Shown piece after piece: positions 42,916 to 52,150 of a stretch of DNA of 64,000 nucleotides; within the stretch, counting starts at the first letter, position 1; each line of letters starts with the position of its first letter. Under the pieces are notes generated by a model. It worked only from the letters and a program-made list of their open reading frames with translations, had not been told where the DNA came from and did not search any database. The translations under genes were made by a program, and so were the position numbers. Source of the stretch: Sphingomonadales bacterium UBA7471 (lineage in GTDB: Bacteria; Pseudomonadota; Alphaproteobacteria; Sphingomonadales; Sphingomonadaceae); contig DLOZ01000017.1 in the NCBI GenBank assembly GCA_002479765.1, positions 14,607-78,606 of the forward strand, in the 5' to 3' direction.

Positions 42916-45063
42916 GTGAAGAATGTCGAGGCGAACAAGGTGTCTGGCGTGATGTCGCGCCTGCTAAAGAATGAAGACGGCAATATCATTGCCCTTCTCG
43001 CCGCGTCAGTAATTCCTGTCTTCGGTCTTGTTGGCGGCGGTTTTGACATGACCCGCATCTATCTAAGTCAAACGCGGTTACAAGGTGCTTGTGATGCCGG
43101 CGCGCTCATCGGCCGCAAAACGATGGGGCTTGGCAAATGGGCCGACAATAGCAACGCCGCAAATACGCAGGCGGAAAGGCTGTTCGACCAGAACTTCCCA
43201 AGCGGCGCTTATGGCACGACCGGACTTACACGCAGCTTCGCAGAATCCAACGGAAACGTTACAGGGATGGCATCTGTCACCATTCCCATGACGTTAATAC
43301 AGGTACTCGGCCAAAAATCGCAAATTGTTTCAGTCAACTGCCAGGCAGAACTGCGTGTCCCGAACACGGACGTTATGTTTGTGTTAGATACAACGGGGTC
43401 GATGGACCAGTCGATACCAAATTCAGGGTCATCCGAACGAAAGATAGATGGTCTACGCAAGGCAGTGAAATGTTTTTACGAAGCACTGGAGAAGCAAAAC
43501 ATCACGGATGTGACGCCGTCAGACTGCGGAGAAAAAAGTGACCCCACTCCGTCCAACCTCGGCAACGTACAATTGCGATTTGGTTTTGTGCCCTATGCCG
43601 TCAACGTAAATGTAGGCCGGTTATTGCCCCTCGATTATATGGCGGACCGATGGACCTACCAGTCACGGGAAGCTTCGTTCACCACAGGCAGCAACGCGAT
43701 TCCTGCTTACCAAGGCGAAGGCTCGCCCAACCCGGGCGGTTCAGTAACAACAAGTATTGCAGACAGCCCTTGGGAAGATACCGGGCAAAATATTGGGCAG
43801 TACCCTTCGGTTCTTTTGACAAAAGAGAGCGAATGCCCGCCTCCAGGGGGGGCACCTAAGCCGGAACTTATCTCGACAGACGGGCCACGCCAACTTGTCT
43901 CACAGTCACCCTCCACGCCCGTTTATCCTAATGATACCGTCATAACACGAACCTACCAGCAGGTGACTTCCACAGCTCAGCGATCCTACCGGTATACGTA
44001 TAGCGCCCTTTTGCTGGGCCGGGGTATATGCAGGCTGCAACAACGCGATACGGGGCGAGAAAATGTTACCACGACGACTACGACAATTGAGCGGATAAAC
44101 TGGGTCACAAATACCAATTTTACCGGTTGGACTTACAAGCCCGTCACATTCAACGTAAGCGGACTGAAAGATAGCGGAGCAAATTCTTGGCGTTCCGCGT
44201 TGCAACTGCCAATCGGCACGGACGGTGCCAACACCACGGTCAACTGGAGTGGATGCATCGAGGAGCGGCAAACCTTCCGTGGGCCTGACAACGATCCGTC
44301 TGATGACTGGGATCCAATTCCGTCAACCGCGCTGGACATGGACATTGATCTGGTACCTACGAAATCAGACATTGCAACCCAATGGGGGCCGATGCTGCCA
44401 AGTGTCATATGGCAGCGCTATCTGGTCAACACGGACGGGTCGGGAAACAAAAGCCGTTCGTCCACCCGGACGACTTCAAATGTATCGGTGGGAAAAGACG
44501 ACGGGGTCTTAATGCCAACGGTTGTTGAGAGCTGCCCGACCGCTGCAAAGAAATTTCAAACGTGGACGCCTTCCGATTTTCGCATTTATGTGAACAGCCT
44601 TACCACTGATGGCTACACATATCACGATATCGGACTGCTCTGGGGCGCGCGCATTATGTCGCCAACAGGCATTTTTGCAGCGTTAAATGCCCAAAAAAAT
44701 ATGACGATTGAGCGTCATATGGTTTTTATGACCGATGGTGAGACCAACGTCGTCCACGACGATTATTCGGCTTATGGTGTGCATTGGTACGACCGCCGAC
44801 AGACGCCGACCGGTACCGCACCGACCAACAGCCAGCTGGTCGCTATGACGGACGCCCGCACAGCGGCGCTCTGCAAGGCTATCAAAAACAAAAATATCAA
44901 TCTTTGGGTCGTGTCCTACGGAGACGTTAGTGGTCCAACCAATGACAGGTTGAAAGCGTGTGCAACACCGGGCAAATTCTTTCAAGCCACCAGTGTTGCG
45001 TCGTTGGTCAGCAACTTCAAAGAAATTGCTTCTAAAATTTCAGCACTGCGTCTGACGCAATAA
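42916..45063 (+). CDS. TadG-like protein with von Willebrand A domain
   Basis: About 715 aa. Opens with the Tad N-terminal motif (KNEDGNIIALLAASVIPVFG, one membrane helix), then FDMTRIYLSQTRLQGACDAG. A vWA domain starts with the MIDAS FVLDTTGSMDQS near residue 155 and continues after a long insert (about 300 residues) at HMVFMTDGETN near 600. The start is set at GTG 42916 with GGGGA upstream; ATG 42949 is the alternative. First of three Tad-type genes, AT-richer than its neighbours. No tadA, tadB, tadC, cpaB or flp gene is in the window, so its partner secretion machinery must be elsewhere. Confidence 0.85.
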   Translation: MKNVEANKVSGVMSRLLKNEDGNIIALLAASVIPVFGLVGGGFDMTRIYLSQTRLQGACDAGALIGRKTMGLGKWADNSNAANTQAERLFDQNFPSGAYGTTGLTRSFAESNGNVTGMASVTIPMTLIQVLGQKSQIVSVNCQAELRVPNTDVMFVLDTTGSMDQSIPNSGSSERKIDGLRKAVKCFYEALEKQNITDVTPSDCGEKSDPTPSNLGNVQLRFGFVPYAVNVNVGRLLPLDYMADRWTYQSREASFTTGSNAIPAYQGEGSPNPGGSVTTSIADSPWEDTGQNIGQYPSVLLTKESECPPPGGAPKPELISTDGPRQLVSQSPSTPVYPNDTVITRTYQQVTSTAQRSYRYTYSALLLGRGICRLQQRDTGRENVTTTTTTIERINWVTNTNFTGWTYKPVTFNVSGLKDSGANSWRSALQLPIGTDGANTTVNWSGCIEERQTFRGPDNDPSDDWDPIPSTALDMDIDLVPTKSDIATQWGPMLPSVIWQRYLVNTDGSGNKSRSSTRTTSNVSVGKDDGVLMPTVVESCPTAAKKFQTWTPSDFRIYVNSLTTDGYTYHDIGLLWGARIMSPTGIFAALNAQKNMTIERHMVFMTDGETNVVHDDYSAYGVHWYDRRQTPTGTAPTNSQLVAMTDARTAALCKAIKNKNINLWVVSYGDVSGPTNDRLKACATPGKFFQATSVASLVSNFKEIASKISALRLTQ

Positions 45064-45077
45064 GGACGGGGCGTCTG

Positions 45078-45686
45078 ATGATCGCAAAATGCATATCCAA
45101 TAAGGATGGCGTGTCCATCCTGGAGTTCGCCCTTATTGCGCCTGTGGTCATGGCGATGATGCTGGGCACCTTGGATATCGGGCACTCCCTTTTCGTCCGT
45201 GCGACCTTGGACGGCGCCGTGCAAGACGCGGCGAGAAGTTCGTCTTTAGAAGGTGCGACGTCGTTAGCACAGCAAGATATTATCGATGAACGGGTAGCAT
45301 CGATAGTCCGCGATATCGCCCCAAATGCCACCTTCAAAGTAACCCGACGTTATTACAAGACCTTTTCAACGGCCGCGCTGGCACGCGCTGAAAAGGTTAT
45401 CGAACAATCTCCTGGTAATATGAAATGCGATCGCGGCGAAAGCTTTATGGATGCAAACGGAAACGGGGTTTGGGACGCCGACGGCGGATCTGATGGACAA
45501 GGTGGCGCGAAGGATATCGTCATCATCACATTTAAGGTAAGCTACCCGCGCCTTTTCCCGCTGGCGGAATTGCTTGGCTGGCCCGCCAATGTAGAAATGC
45601 AGTCCGACTCTATTCTCGCAAACCAGCCTTATGGCGACCAGACAGGCTTTGGCAATCCTGTCCAAGTCAACTGCCCATCGGTGTAA
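45078..45686 (+). CDS. TadE-like pseudopilin
   Basis: 202 aa. N-terminal NKDGVSILEFALIAPVVMAM is the TadE-like membrane helix with the Glu at position 5 of the mature form, followed by a LDGAVQDAARS helix. 14 bases after the TadG-like stop and 3 bases before the next gene, so the three form an operon. Residues 120-140 (DANGNGVWDADGGSDG) resemble a calcium-binding loop. Confidence 0.85.
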   Translation: MIAKCISNKDGVSILEFALIAPVVMAMMLGTLDIGHSLFVRATLDGAVQDAARSSSLEGATSLAQQDIIDERVASIVRDIAPNATFKVTRRYYKTFSTAALARAEKVIEQSPGNMKCDRGESFMDANGNGVWDADGGSDGQGGAKDIVIITFKVSYPRLFPLAELLGWPANVEMQSDSILANQPYGDQTGFGNPVQVNCPSV

Positions 45687-45689
45687 GCT

Positions 45690-46415
45690 ATGGATAACAA
45701 ATCTCTCAGAACGCTCCACCAGCTAAAGCGTAATCAAAGTGGTGTGGCAATGATCGAGCTTGCGGTGTCGTTACCGTTCTTCCTCGGCCTGGTCGTAGGA
45801 GGCGTCGAGACGGCAAACTATGCCTCAGTCATCATGCAGCTTAACCAGATTACACTCCACACCGCCGATGCTGCAGCGCGTATTGGGACAACAACGCCAT
45901 CCGCCAATAAAACCATTTCCGAAGCGCAAATTAACGACGTTTTTGAAGGATCTTTGCGTGAGGGCAAACGCATCAACCTTGGTGGAAATCACGACTACAC
46001 CGATCCATCATCCGGCGCGAAGTCTACGCGCGGCAACGGCCGGATCATTTTATCCAGTGTGGAAGAGGTAGCCGCATTCGACGCCTCTGCACCGCGATAT
46101 CGCATCCGGTGGCAACGCTGCGCGGGGTCAGCTGACTTTTATAAATCAAACTACGGCACCCCGTCGACAGCGACAAGCATCACCGGAATTGGTCCCGTTG
46201 GAAAGCAAGCATCCCCTCCCCCTGGAGGTGTACTGATGTTCGTTGAGCTGCAATATTATTTCAAACCAATGATCGTAAATGGCTTTTCGAACCTGACCGA
46301 TAGGACGATCAGCCAAGTCGCATCCATGGTGGTGCGCGAGAACCGCGACACTGTTGGCCCCACTGGAAGTGACGGGATATACAATGACGAGAAGGCAACC
46401 GTCTCCACCTGTTAA
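45690..46415 (+). CDS. TadE/TadF-like pseudopilin
   Basis: 241 aa. N-terminal RNQSGVAMIELAVSLPFFLG is a class TadE/TadF membrane helix, then a periplasmic domain ending in VREN. Third and last gene of the Tad-like trio, converging on pdhB with a 22-base gap. Presumed to form a minor fibre or tether with the TadE-like and TadG-like proteins. Confidence 0.82.
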   Translation: MDNKSLRTLHQLKRNQSGVAMIELAVSLPFFLGLVVGGVETANYASVIMQLNQITLHTADAAARIGTTTPSANKTISEAQINDVFEGSLREGKRINLGGNHDYTDPSSGAKSTRGNGRIILSSVEEVAAFDASAPRYRIRWQRCAGSADFYKSNYGTPSTATSITGIGPVGKQASPPPGGVLMFVELQYYFKPMIVNGFSNLTDRTISQVASMVVRENRDTVGPTGSDGIYNDEKATVSTC

Positions 46416-46437
46416 AGCGGGGGCGACGGATATTCCT

Positions 46438-47790
46438 CTAAAGACCTAGCGTTTTGCGTACGCCAGCAACAATCTTGTCGGCATTGATCAGCGTCGCCTT
46501 CTCCAGATTCGCTGCATAAGGCATTGGCACATCTTCGTTCGTGATGCGCAAGACGGGAGCGTCGAGATCATCGAACCCCTGCTCCATACACACCGCAAGG
46601 ATTTCGCTGCCAACCGAACACACCGGCCATCCCTCTTCGGCAACGACCAAGCGATTGGTTTTTGCAAGGCTCGCCAGCACGGTTTGCGTATCCAGCGGAC
46701 GAATGGTGCGCAAGTCAATAACCTCCGCGCTGATGCCTTGGGCGGCTAAGGTGTCAGCAGCCTCCAATGACAACCCCACGCCAATGGAATAGCTTACGAT
46801 CGTAACGTCCGTGCCTTCGCGCATGATGCGTGCCTTGCCAATCGGCAACACATGGTCGTCACCTGTGGGAACATCAAACGTGCGACCGTAAAGCAGTTCG
46901 TTTTCGAGGAACACGACAGGGTCCTCGCACCGGATCGCGGCCTTCAACAAGCCTTTGGCGTCTGCGGCATCATAGGGTGCAATCACAATCAGCCCGGGCA
47001 CGCTGGCATACCATGGCGCATAATTCTGACTGTGCTGCGCACCGACACGCGCTGCTGCACCGTTTGGACCACGGAACACGATGGGGCAGCGCATCTGGCC
47101 ACCCGACATATAATTGGTCTTTGCGGCCGAGTTGATGATGTGATCGATCGCCTGCATCGCAAAGTTAAACGTCATGAATTCGATGACAGGGCGAAGCCCG
47201 CCCATCGCAGCGCCCGTTCCGATACCTGCAAAGCCATATTCGGTAATTGGCGTGTCGATAACGCGGCGAGCACCGAATTCGTCAAGCAAGCCCTGCGTCA
47301 CTTTGTAAGCGCCCTGATATTCGGCGACTTCCTCACCCATGACGAACACCCGATCATCGCGGCGCATTTCTTCAGCCATTGCGTCGCGCAGAGCTTCACG
47401 CAAGGTAACAGACTGCATGGCAGCGCCATCGGTTGTGGCGGGCGCGGCCTTGGGAGCGATGGGGGCGACCGCAACCACGACCTCAGGTGCGGGCGTCGGT
47501 GCGACCGCGGGCGCGGGGGTGCTTTTTGATGGAGCCGCAACCTCGTCATCGCTTGAGATTAGCGCAATCACGGTGCCGACCTTCACCCCGTCGGTGCCCT
47601 CAGGCACGGAAATGGAGGTAATCACGCCTTCATCAACGGCTTCAAATTCCATCGTCGCCTTATCAGTTTCGATCTCGGCAAGGATATCGCCAGACTTGAC
47701 GCTATCGCCCTCCTTCACCAACCATCTGGCAAGCGTGCCTTCTTCCATTGTTGGCGAAAGCGCGGGCATTTTCAGTTCAATTGCCATCAA
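46438..47790 (-). CDS. pdhB: Pyruvate dehydrogenase E1 beta with N-terminal lipoyl domain
   Basis: 450 aa. Residues 1-80 form a lipoyl domain (lipoyl Lys in IETDKATMEFEA), joined by an Ala/Pro linker to the E1 beta transketolase fold from about residue 125 (ALRDAMAEEMRRD, VFMGEEV, GFAGIGTGAAMGGLRPV). E1 beta with its own lipoyl domain is usual in alphaproteobacteria. It overlaps the pdhA stop by four bases. Works with E2 and E3 encoded at the left edge of the window. Confidence 0.95.
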   Translation of the reverse strand: MMAIELKMPALSPTMEEGTLARWLVKEGDSVKSGDILAEIETDKATMEFEAVDEGVITSISVPEGTDGVKVGTVIALISSDDEVAAPSKSTPAPAVAPTPAPEVVVAVAPIAPKAAPATTDGAAMQSVTLREALRDAMAEEMRRDDRVFVMGEEVAEYQGAYKVTQGLLDEFGARRVIDTPITEYGFAGIGTGAAMGGLRPVIEFMTFNFAMQAIDHIINSAAKTNYMSGGQMRCPIVFRGPNGAAARVGAQHSQNYAPWYASVPGLIVIAPYDAADAKGLLKAAIRCEDPVVFLENELLYGRTFDVPTGDDHVLPIGKARIMREGTDVTIVSYSIGVGLSLEAADTLAAQGISAEVIDLRTIRPLDTQTVLASLAKTNRLVVAEEGWPVCSVGSEILAVCMEQGFDDLDAPVLRITNEDVPMPYAANLEKATLINADKIVAGVRKTLGL

Positions 47791-48857
47791 TATTGCTCCA
47801 CCAGCACGTCAGTATATAGTTCGGACAAATCCGGTTCAGGCGATGCTTCCGCAAAATCAGCAGATTCATTCACGATTTTCCGGATTTCCTTCTCAATGGC
47901 CTTCAACTCGTCATCGCCCACACCAAGGTCGGCGAGATACGCCTTGCATCCCTCAATAGGGTCGCTGTTGTCTCGTACCGACTGCACTTCATCGCGGCTT
48001 CTGTACTTCGCCGGATCGGACATGGAGTGACCGCGATAACGGTACGTCTTCATTTCGAGCAACACGGGCCCCTTACCGCTGCGCACCCAATCCAATGCAA
48101 CCTCGGCAGCACCGCGCACGGCGAGAATGTCCATACCATCAACCTGAATGCCCGGAATGCGGAAGCTTTCGCCCCGGCGGTACAATTGGTCCTCGGACGA
48201 CGCGCGGTTTACGCTGGTGCCCATCGCATATTGGTTATTCTCGATGACGAATATGATCGGAAGCTTCCACAATTCCGCCATGTTAAAGCTTTCGTAGACT
48301 TGTCCTTGGTTGGACGCACCGTCACCGAAATATGCAAGGCACACCCCGCCATCGTTCGAATATTTGTGACCGAAAGCAAGGCCCGCACCCAGCGAGACTT
48401 GCGCCCCGACGATGCCATGGCCGCCGTAAAATTTATGCTCAGTCGAAAACATATGCATCGACCCGCCCTTGCCCCGCGAAATGCCGGCCGCACGACCAGT
48501 CAGTTCCGCCATGATCAGATTGGGATCAATGCCATATGCCAGCATATGCCCATGGTCACGATAGCCCGTGATGACGCTGTCCTTGCCGGGCGTCAGCGCG
48601 GATTGGAGGCCAATGGCGACGGCTTCTTGGCCGATGTACAAATGGCAAAACCCACCGATCAGGCCAAGACCATATAGCTGCCCCGCTTTTTCTTCAAAAC
48701 GGCGGATCAGCAGCATGTCACGATAGAATTTCAAAAGTTCTTCTTTGGTCGCTTTATATGGCTTTGGTTCGCTCGGACGCTCGCGGTTGGCGCGCGCGGC
48801 GTCTTCGCTCACACTGGCCTTCTTCGACACAGACTTTTTCGCTGGGGTGGTTGCCAA
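47787..48857 (-). CDS. pdhA: Pyruvate dehydrogenase E1 alpha
   Basis: 356 aa, TPP-dependent decarboxylase subunit. TPP/Mg motif GDGASNQGQVYESFN with the following IIFVIENNQYAMGT, and the regulatory-loop region TYRYRGHSMSDPAKYR. N-terminus is Lys/Ala rich (TPAKKSVSKKAS). Co-transcribed with pdhB. A 124-base gap upstream separates it from ftsB and may carry its own promoter. Confidence 0.95.
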   Translation of the reverse strand: MATTPAKKSVSKKASVSEDAARANRERPSEPKPYKATKEELLKFYRDMLLIRRFEEKAGQLYGLGLIGGFCHLYIGQEAVAIGLQSALTPGKDSVITGYRDHGHMLAYGIDPNLIMAELTGRAAGISRGKGGSMHMFSTEHKFYGGHGIVGAQVSLGAGLAFGHKYSNDGGVCLAYFGDGASNQGQVYESFNMAELWKLPIIFVIENNQYAMGTSVNRASSEDQLYRRGESFRIPGIQVDGMDILAVRGAAEVALDWVRSGKGPVLLEMKTYRYRGHSMSDPAKYRSRDEVQSVRDNSDPIEGCKAYLADLGVGDDELKAIEKEIRKIVNESADFAEASPEPDLSELYTDVLVEQY

Positions 48858-48981
48858 AACAAGTTCCTTTGGTGGAATTTTATATGCGCATGCGTTGTCG
48901 CCTAGTCAAAATCGACCAAGGTGAAAAGCGCTTTTCCGCAACGGAATGCACTGCATAGCTATTCATTCTATGACAAATGTA

Positions 48982-49293
48982 TCACTTTAAAGGAACGACA
49001 ACCTCATCCGGGGCAACAACGTTCAATTCCTTGCGCATTAATTCGCCGGCCAAGTCAGGATCGACATTATCGCGGTCCAGAAGCAACTGCCGATTCCGCA
49101 GAGCATCCCGCTCCTTTTGTAATTTGGCCAGTTCAATCTTACGCTCGCTCAGCGCCGCCCGATAATCCGTCCACGCAATGATGCCGGTTGGTCCCAGAAG
49201 TGCATAAGACGCAATGCCCAGCAAAGCGACAAGCGCCAACGCTGGCCCAATCACCGACTTCACATATTCAGGCTTTCGGTTTGAACGCACCAT
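48982..49293 (-). CDS. ftsB: Septum formation initiator FtsB/DivIC-like
   Basis: 103 aa with one membrane helix (VIGPALALVALLGIASYALL) followed by a coiled coil (YRAALSERKIELAKLQKERD). Typical size for the divisome linker between FtsL and FtsQ. Its place between eno and pdhA is conserved in alphaproteobacteria. Confidence 0.9.
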   Translation of the reverse strand: MVRSNRKPEYVKSVIGPALALVALLGIASYALLGPTGIIAWTDYRAALSERKIELAKLQKERDALRNRQLLLDRDNVDPDLAGELMRKELNVVAPDEVVVPLK

Positions 49294-49339
49294 ATTCAGA
49301 CAGAATCATATTTTCGCAAAAATGGCAAGAAAGGAGGGG

Positions 49340-50614
49340 TCAGCGGAAAATACCCTGCCCTGCATATTGCGCCGAGACACCCAGCTCTTCTTCAATGCGG
49401 ATGAGCTGGTTGTATTTTGCCAACCGGTCGGACCGCGCGAGGCTTCCGGTTTTAATCTGGCCGCAATTTGTTGCCACTGCCAAATCGGCGATGGTCGCAT
49501 CTTCCGTCTCGCCAGAGCGATGTGACATCACGGCCGTGTAAGAAGCACGGTGCGCCATCGACACCGCAGCCAGCGTTTCCGTCAGCGTACCAATCTGATT
49601 GACCTTCACCAACAAAGAGTTGGCAAGACCTTTGCCAATGCCCATGGCCAGACGCTCTGGGTTGGTGACAAACAAGTCATCGCCGACCAACTGAACCTCG
49701 TGGCCAATCTTGTTGGTAATGGCTTTCCAACCTTCAAAATCGTCTTCGCTCATGCCATCCTCAATAGAGCGGATGGGATAATCCTTGCAAAGCGCAGCGA
49801 GGTAATCCGCCATCTCATGCGGAGAAAGCGAGAGACCTTCGCCTGAAATCTCATATTTGCCGTTGCGGAAAAATTCGGTCGCGGCGCAATCCAGCGCAAG
49901 TACAACATCCTCACCAGCTTTAAACCCAGCCTTGTCGATTGACGTCATGATGAAATCAAGCGCGTCACGCGTCGATGCCAGATTTGGCGCAAATCCGCCT
50001 TCATCGCCAACCGACGTCGCCAAACCCTTTTCATGCAGGCCTTTTTTGAGCGTGTGAAAAATCTCAGAGCCCCAGCGAACGGCTTCGGAAATAGATCCCG
50101 CCCCAACGGGCATCACCATGAATTCCTGAAAATCAATCGGGTTATCTGCATGTTCACCACCGTTGATAATATTCATCATCGGGACCGGCAGGACATGCGC
50201 GTTCACGCCGCCAACATAACGATATAATGGCAACCCGAGTGCGTCCGCAGCAGCCTTTGCGACGGCCAAACTGACGCCCAAGATCGCGTTTGCGCCAAGA
50301 TTCGACTTGTTATCGGTACCATCCAAGTCAATCATCACGGCATCGACATTTTCCTGATCTTCGGCGTCGAGTTCCAACAGCGCTTCATAAATCGGTCCAT
50401 TGACCGCCTCGATTGCCTGTAATACGCCCTTGCCCATATATTTGGACATGTCGCCATCGCGCTTTTCTACGGCTTCATATGCGCCTGTGGAAGCGCCCGA
50501 TGGAACGGCCGCGCGGCCAAAACTGCCATCTTCCAACAACACATCGACTTCGACTGTCGGGTTGCCCCGGCTATCCAAAATTTGGCGGGCATGTATGTCG
50601 AGGATCGCAGTCAT
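49340..50614 (-). CDS. eno: Enolase
   Basis: 424 aa, 2-phosphoglycerate to phosphoenolpyruvate in glycolysis. ARQILDSRGNPTVEVDV, the catalytic Glu region of PVPMMNIINGGEHADN, VGDDLFVTNPERL and SHRSGETEDATIADLAV are all intact. Start at MTAIL with GGAG seven bases before; an upstream ATG adds 23 non-family residues. Leads the eno-ftsB-pdhA-pdhB gene run, which connects glycolysis to acetyl-CoA. Confidence 0.97.
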   Translation of the reverse strand: MTAILDIHARQILDSRGNPTVEVDVLLEDGSFGRAAVPSGASTGAYEAVEKRDGDMSKYMGKGVLQAIEAVNGPIYEALLELDAEDQENVDAVMIDLDGTDNKSNLGANAILGVSLAVAKAAADALGLPLYRYVGGVNAHVLPVPMMNIINGGEHADNPIDFQEFMVMPVGAGSISEAVRWGSEIFHTLKKGLHEKGLATSVGDEGGFAPNLASTRDALDFIMTSIDKAGFKAGEDVVLALDCAATEFFRNGKYEISGEGLSLSPHEMADYLAALCKDYPIRSIEDGMSEDDFEGWKAITNKIGHEVQLVGDDLFVTNPERLAMGIGKGLANSLLVKVNQIGTLTETLAAVSMAHRASYTAVMSHRSGETEDATIADLAVATNCGQIKTGSLARSDRLAKYNQLIRIEEELGVSAQYAGQGIFR

Positions 50615-50639
50615 GGAAAGCTCCAGTAAAATCGTGATG

Positions 50640-50665
50640 GGAACAATGTCAGCGCGTCTATCGTT
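50640..50665 (+). promoter_or_regulatory. EcfG-type (general stress) promoter
   Basis: GGAAC at 50640-50644 and CGTT at 50662-50665, separated by exactly 17 bases. This matches the GGAAC-N16/17-CGTT promoter of alphaproteobacterial general stress sigma factor EcfG. It points at the yqjD-like gene, giving a leader of about 140 bases. Confidence 0.7.
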
Positions 50666-50814
50666 GTGTTGGGGATTTGGCAACGACGCTAAGACATATG
50701 GATTTTAAATGTAATATTATGGTGCTATAGTTGACTAAGGCACCGCCCGTACAAATATGAGATATAGCGGCGCCCATTTGAGTGCCCGCACTAAACCGAT
50801 AGGAGCATATTCCC

Positions 50815-51366
50815 ATGGCCGAAACTGAAAAGCCAAAAGCGGCTGCGAAACCAGCGCCCGTGAAAAAAGCAACCGCCAAGCCAGCGGCTGCGAAGACAGC
50901 AGCAGTCAAGCCAGCCGCTTCCAAGGCCACAAAGCCCGCTGCGTCGACTTCAGCACCAAAGGCCGTGGCAAAGGCACAGCCTGCCAAAGGCAAAACCGAC
51001 GACGTTAAATCCAAGGTCAAATCAGAAATGAACGATTTCAAATCCAAAGCAACGGAAAGCGCGCGCGCCGCGGCAAAAAAAGGCAAGGATCGTGCGACGG
51101 AAGCCGTTGGCAGCATCGGTAAACTTATCCGCGACAGCGCGGCGACCATCGATGACAATGTCGGTAAGCAATATGGCGATTACGCCCGTAGCGCAGCAGA
51201 TATGGTCGAAGGCTTCGCTGGCAAGATGGACGCAAAGGATGTCGACGCCTTGGCCGATGATGCCCGTCAGTTTGTCCGCAAAAGCCCCGCAGTTGCGATT
51301 GGCGCTGCCGCGGCCATTGGCTTTGTACTCGCACGCCTCATTCGCTCAGGCGGCAAGGACGCCTAA
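50815..51366 (+). CDS. DUF883/YqjD-like ribosome-associated membrane protein
   Basis: 183 aa. The N-terminal 65 residues are an Ala/Lys/Pro-rich basic tail (histone-H1-like), the middle has DUF883-like helices (MNDFKSKATESARAAAKKG, IDDNVGKQYGDYARSAADM), and the C-terminus has a membrane helix (SPAVAIGAAAAIGFVLARLI). E. coli YqjD/ElaB proteins of this type anchor ribosomes to the membrane in stationary phase. Good ribosome binding site (AGGAG). First gene after a GGAAC-N17-CGTT promoter. Confidence 0.82.
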   Translation: MAETEKPKAAAKPAPVKKATAKPAAAKTAAVKPAASKATKPAASTSAPKAVAKAQPAKGKTDDVKSKVKSEMNDFKSKATESARAAAKKGKDRATEAVGSIGKLIRDSAATIDDNVGKQYGDYARSAADMVEGFAGKMDAKDVDALADDARQFVRKSPAVAIGAAAAIGFVLARLIRSGGKDA

Positions 51367-51412
51367 TTGGACAGCATTAGCGGCTTTGCAAAAGGCCGCT
51401 TTTGACCGATAA

Positions 51413-51820
51413 GTGAAACCAATGATTATGGATCAGCGACAGGACGAAGGGGTGGAGGATAGCCCGAAACCAGCAGAAGCGACCGCGAGCGAACAGGTTT
51501 CGTTGGTGATGGAAGACCTGCGCGCGCTGGTGAAGGCAGAAATGCAATATTACCGTTCGCGCCTTAATTACACGCGACATGTATTTCGATCGGCGTTCCT
51601 CTATGGCGCGATTGCGGCGTTTGCACTCATCGGCGCGGCAATCGCGTTTGTGTTGGGGCTGGTGCTTACGTTGGACCCGTTAATTGGTCCGCTGGCGGCC
51701 ACGTTGGTTGTCACGTTCACCTTTATCGTCGTTGCGGTCATTTTTGGATCGCTGGCACGAAAATGGATGAGGAAAGTTTACTTTCCGGAAATGCAAGAGA
51801 ATGTCGACGATCTTACCTGA
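51413..51820 (+). CDS. YqjE-like (DUF1469, holin-X) membrane protein
   Basis: 135 aa. A coiled-coil-like region (VSLVMEDLRALVKAEMQYYR) is followed by two membrane helices (about residues 63-84 and 92-114), as in the phage-holin-superfamily proteins next to yqjD in E. coli. Start uncertain: GTG 51413 or ATG 51422. It overlaps the next gene by 20 bases. Not evidence of a prophage. Confidence 0.78.
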   Translation: MKPMIMDQRQDEGVEDSPKPAEATASEQVSLVMEDLRALVKAEMQYYRSRLNYTRHVFRSAFLYGAIAAFALIGAAIAFVLGLVLTLDPLIGPLAATLVVTFTFIVVAVIFGSLARKWMRKVYFPEMQENVDDLT

Positions 51821-52136
51821 AGACCCGTTTGTCACGGACCGCGAAAGCGTCATTCTATCGAATGCAGAGCGGCGTAATCTTCGGCGTAAGCTTAAGGGCA
51901 GCATCAACGTTGCTCAGGATGTCCTCAACCCCCGCAACCAAGTTCGCAAGCTGGTCGCGTTGAAAAAATCGCAGGCTAAAAAGACTGCGGATGAGACCAT
52001 CCAAGTCGTGAAGAAAACAGCACCGTTGATCGGCATAGTCGGCGCGGCCACCTTGTTATTGGCCGCCCGCCGTCCGATTTCGCGTTGGATTTCACGCTTG
52101 CGAAAGAGTAAAACAAACACGCCCGTTGGCGATTGA
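51801..52136 (+). CDS. Small membrane-linked protein, YqjK-position
   Basis: 111 aa, not recognised with certainty. The N-terminal half is basic and helical (ERRNLRRKLKGSINVAQD), then a membrane segment (TAPLIGIVGAATLLLAARRP) and a basic tail. It occupies the third position like yqjK in the E. coli yqjDEK operon, and overlaps the yqjE-like gene by 20 bases in a different frame. Confidence 0.7.
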   Translation: MSTILPEDPFVTDRESVILSNAERRNLRRKLKGSINVAQDVLNPRNQVRKLVALKKSQAKKTADETIQVVKKTAPLIGIVGAATLLLAARRPISRWISRLRKSKTNTPVGD

Positions 52137-52150
52137 TATAGGAACGAAAC

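Noticed and set aside
42916..46415. Complete Tad/Flp pilus locus
   Set aside because: No ATPase, platform, secretin, prepilin peptidase or flp gene in the window.
51413..51820. Phage holin as a sign of a prophage
   Set aside because: It is a YqjE-like member in a yqjD-type context; no phage structural, integrase or lysis genes are nearby.
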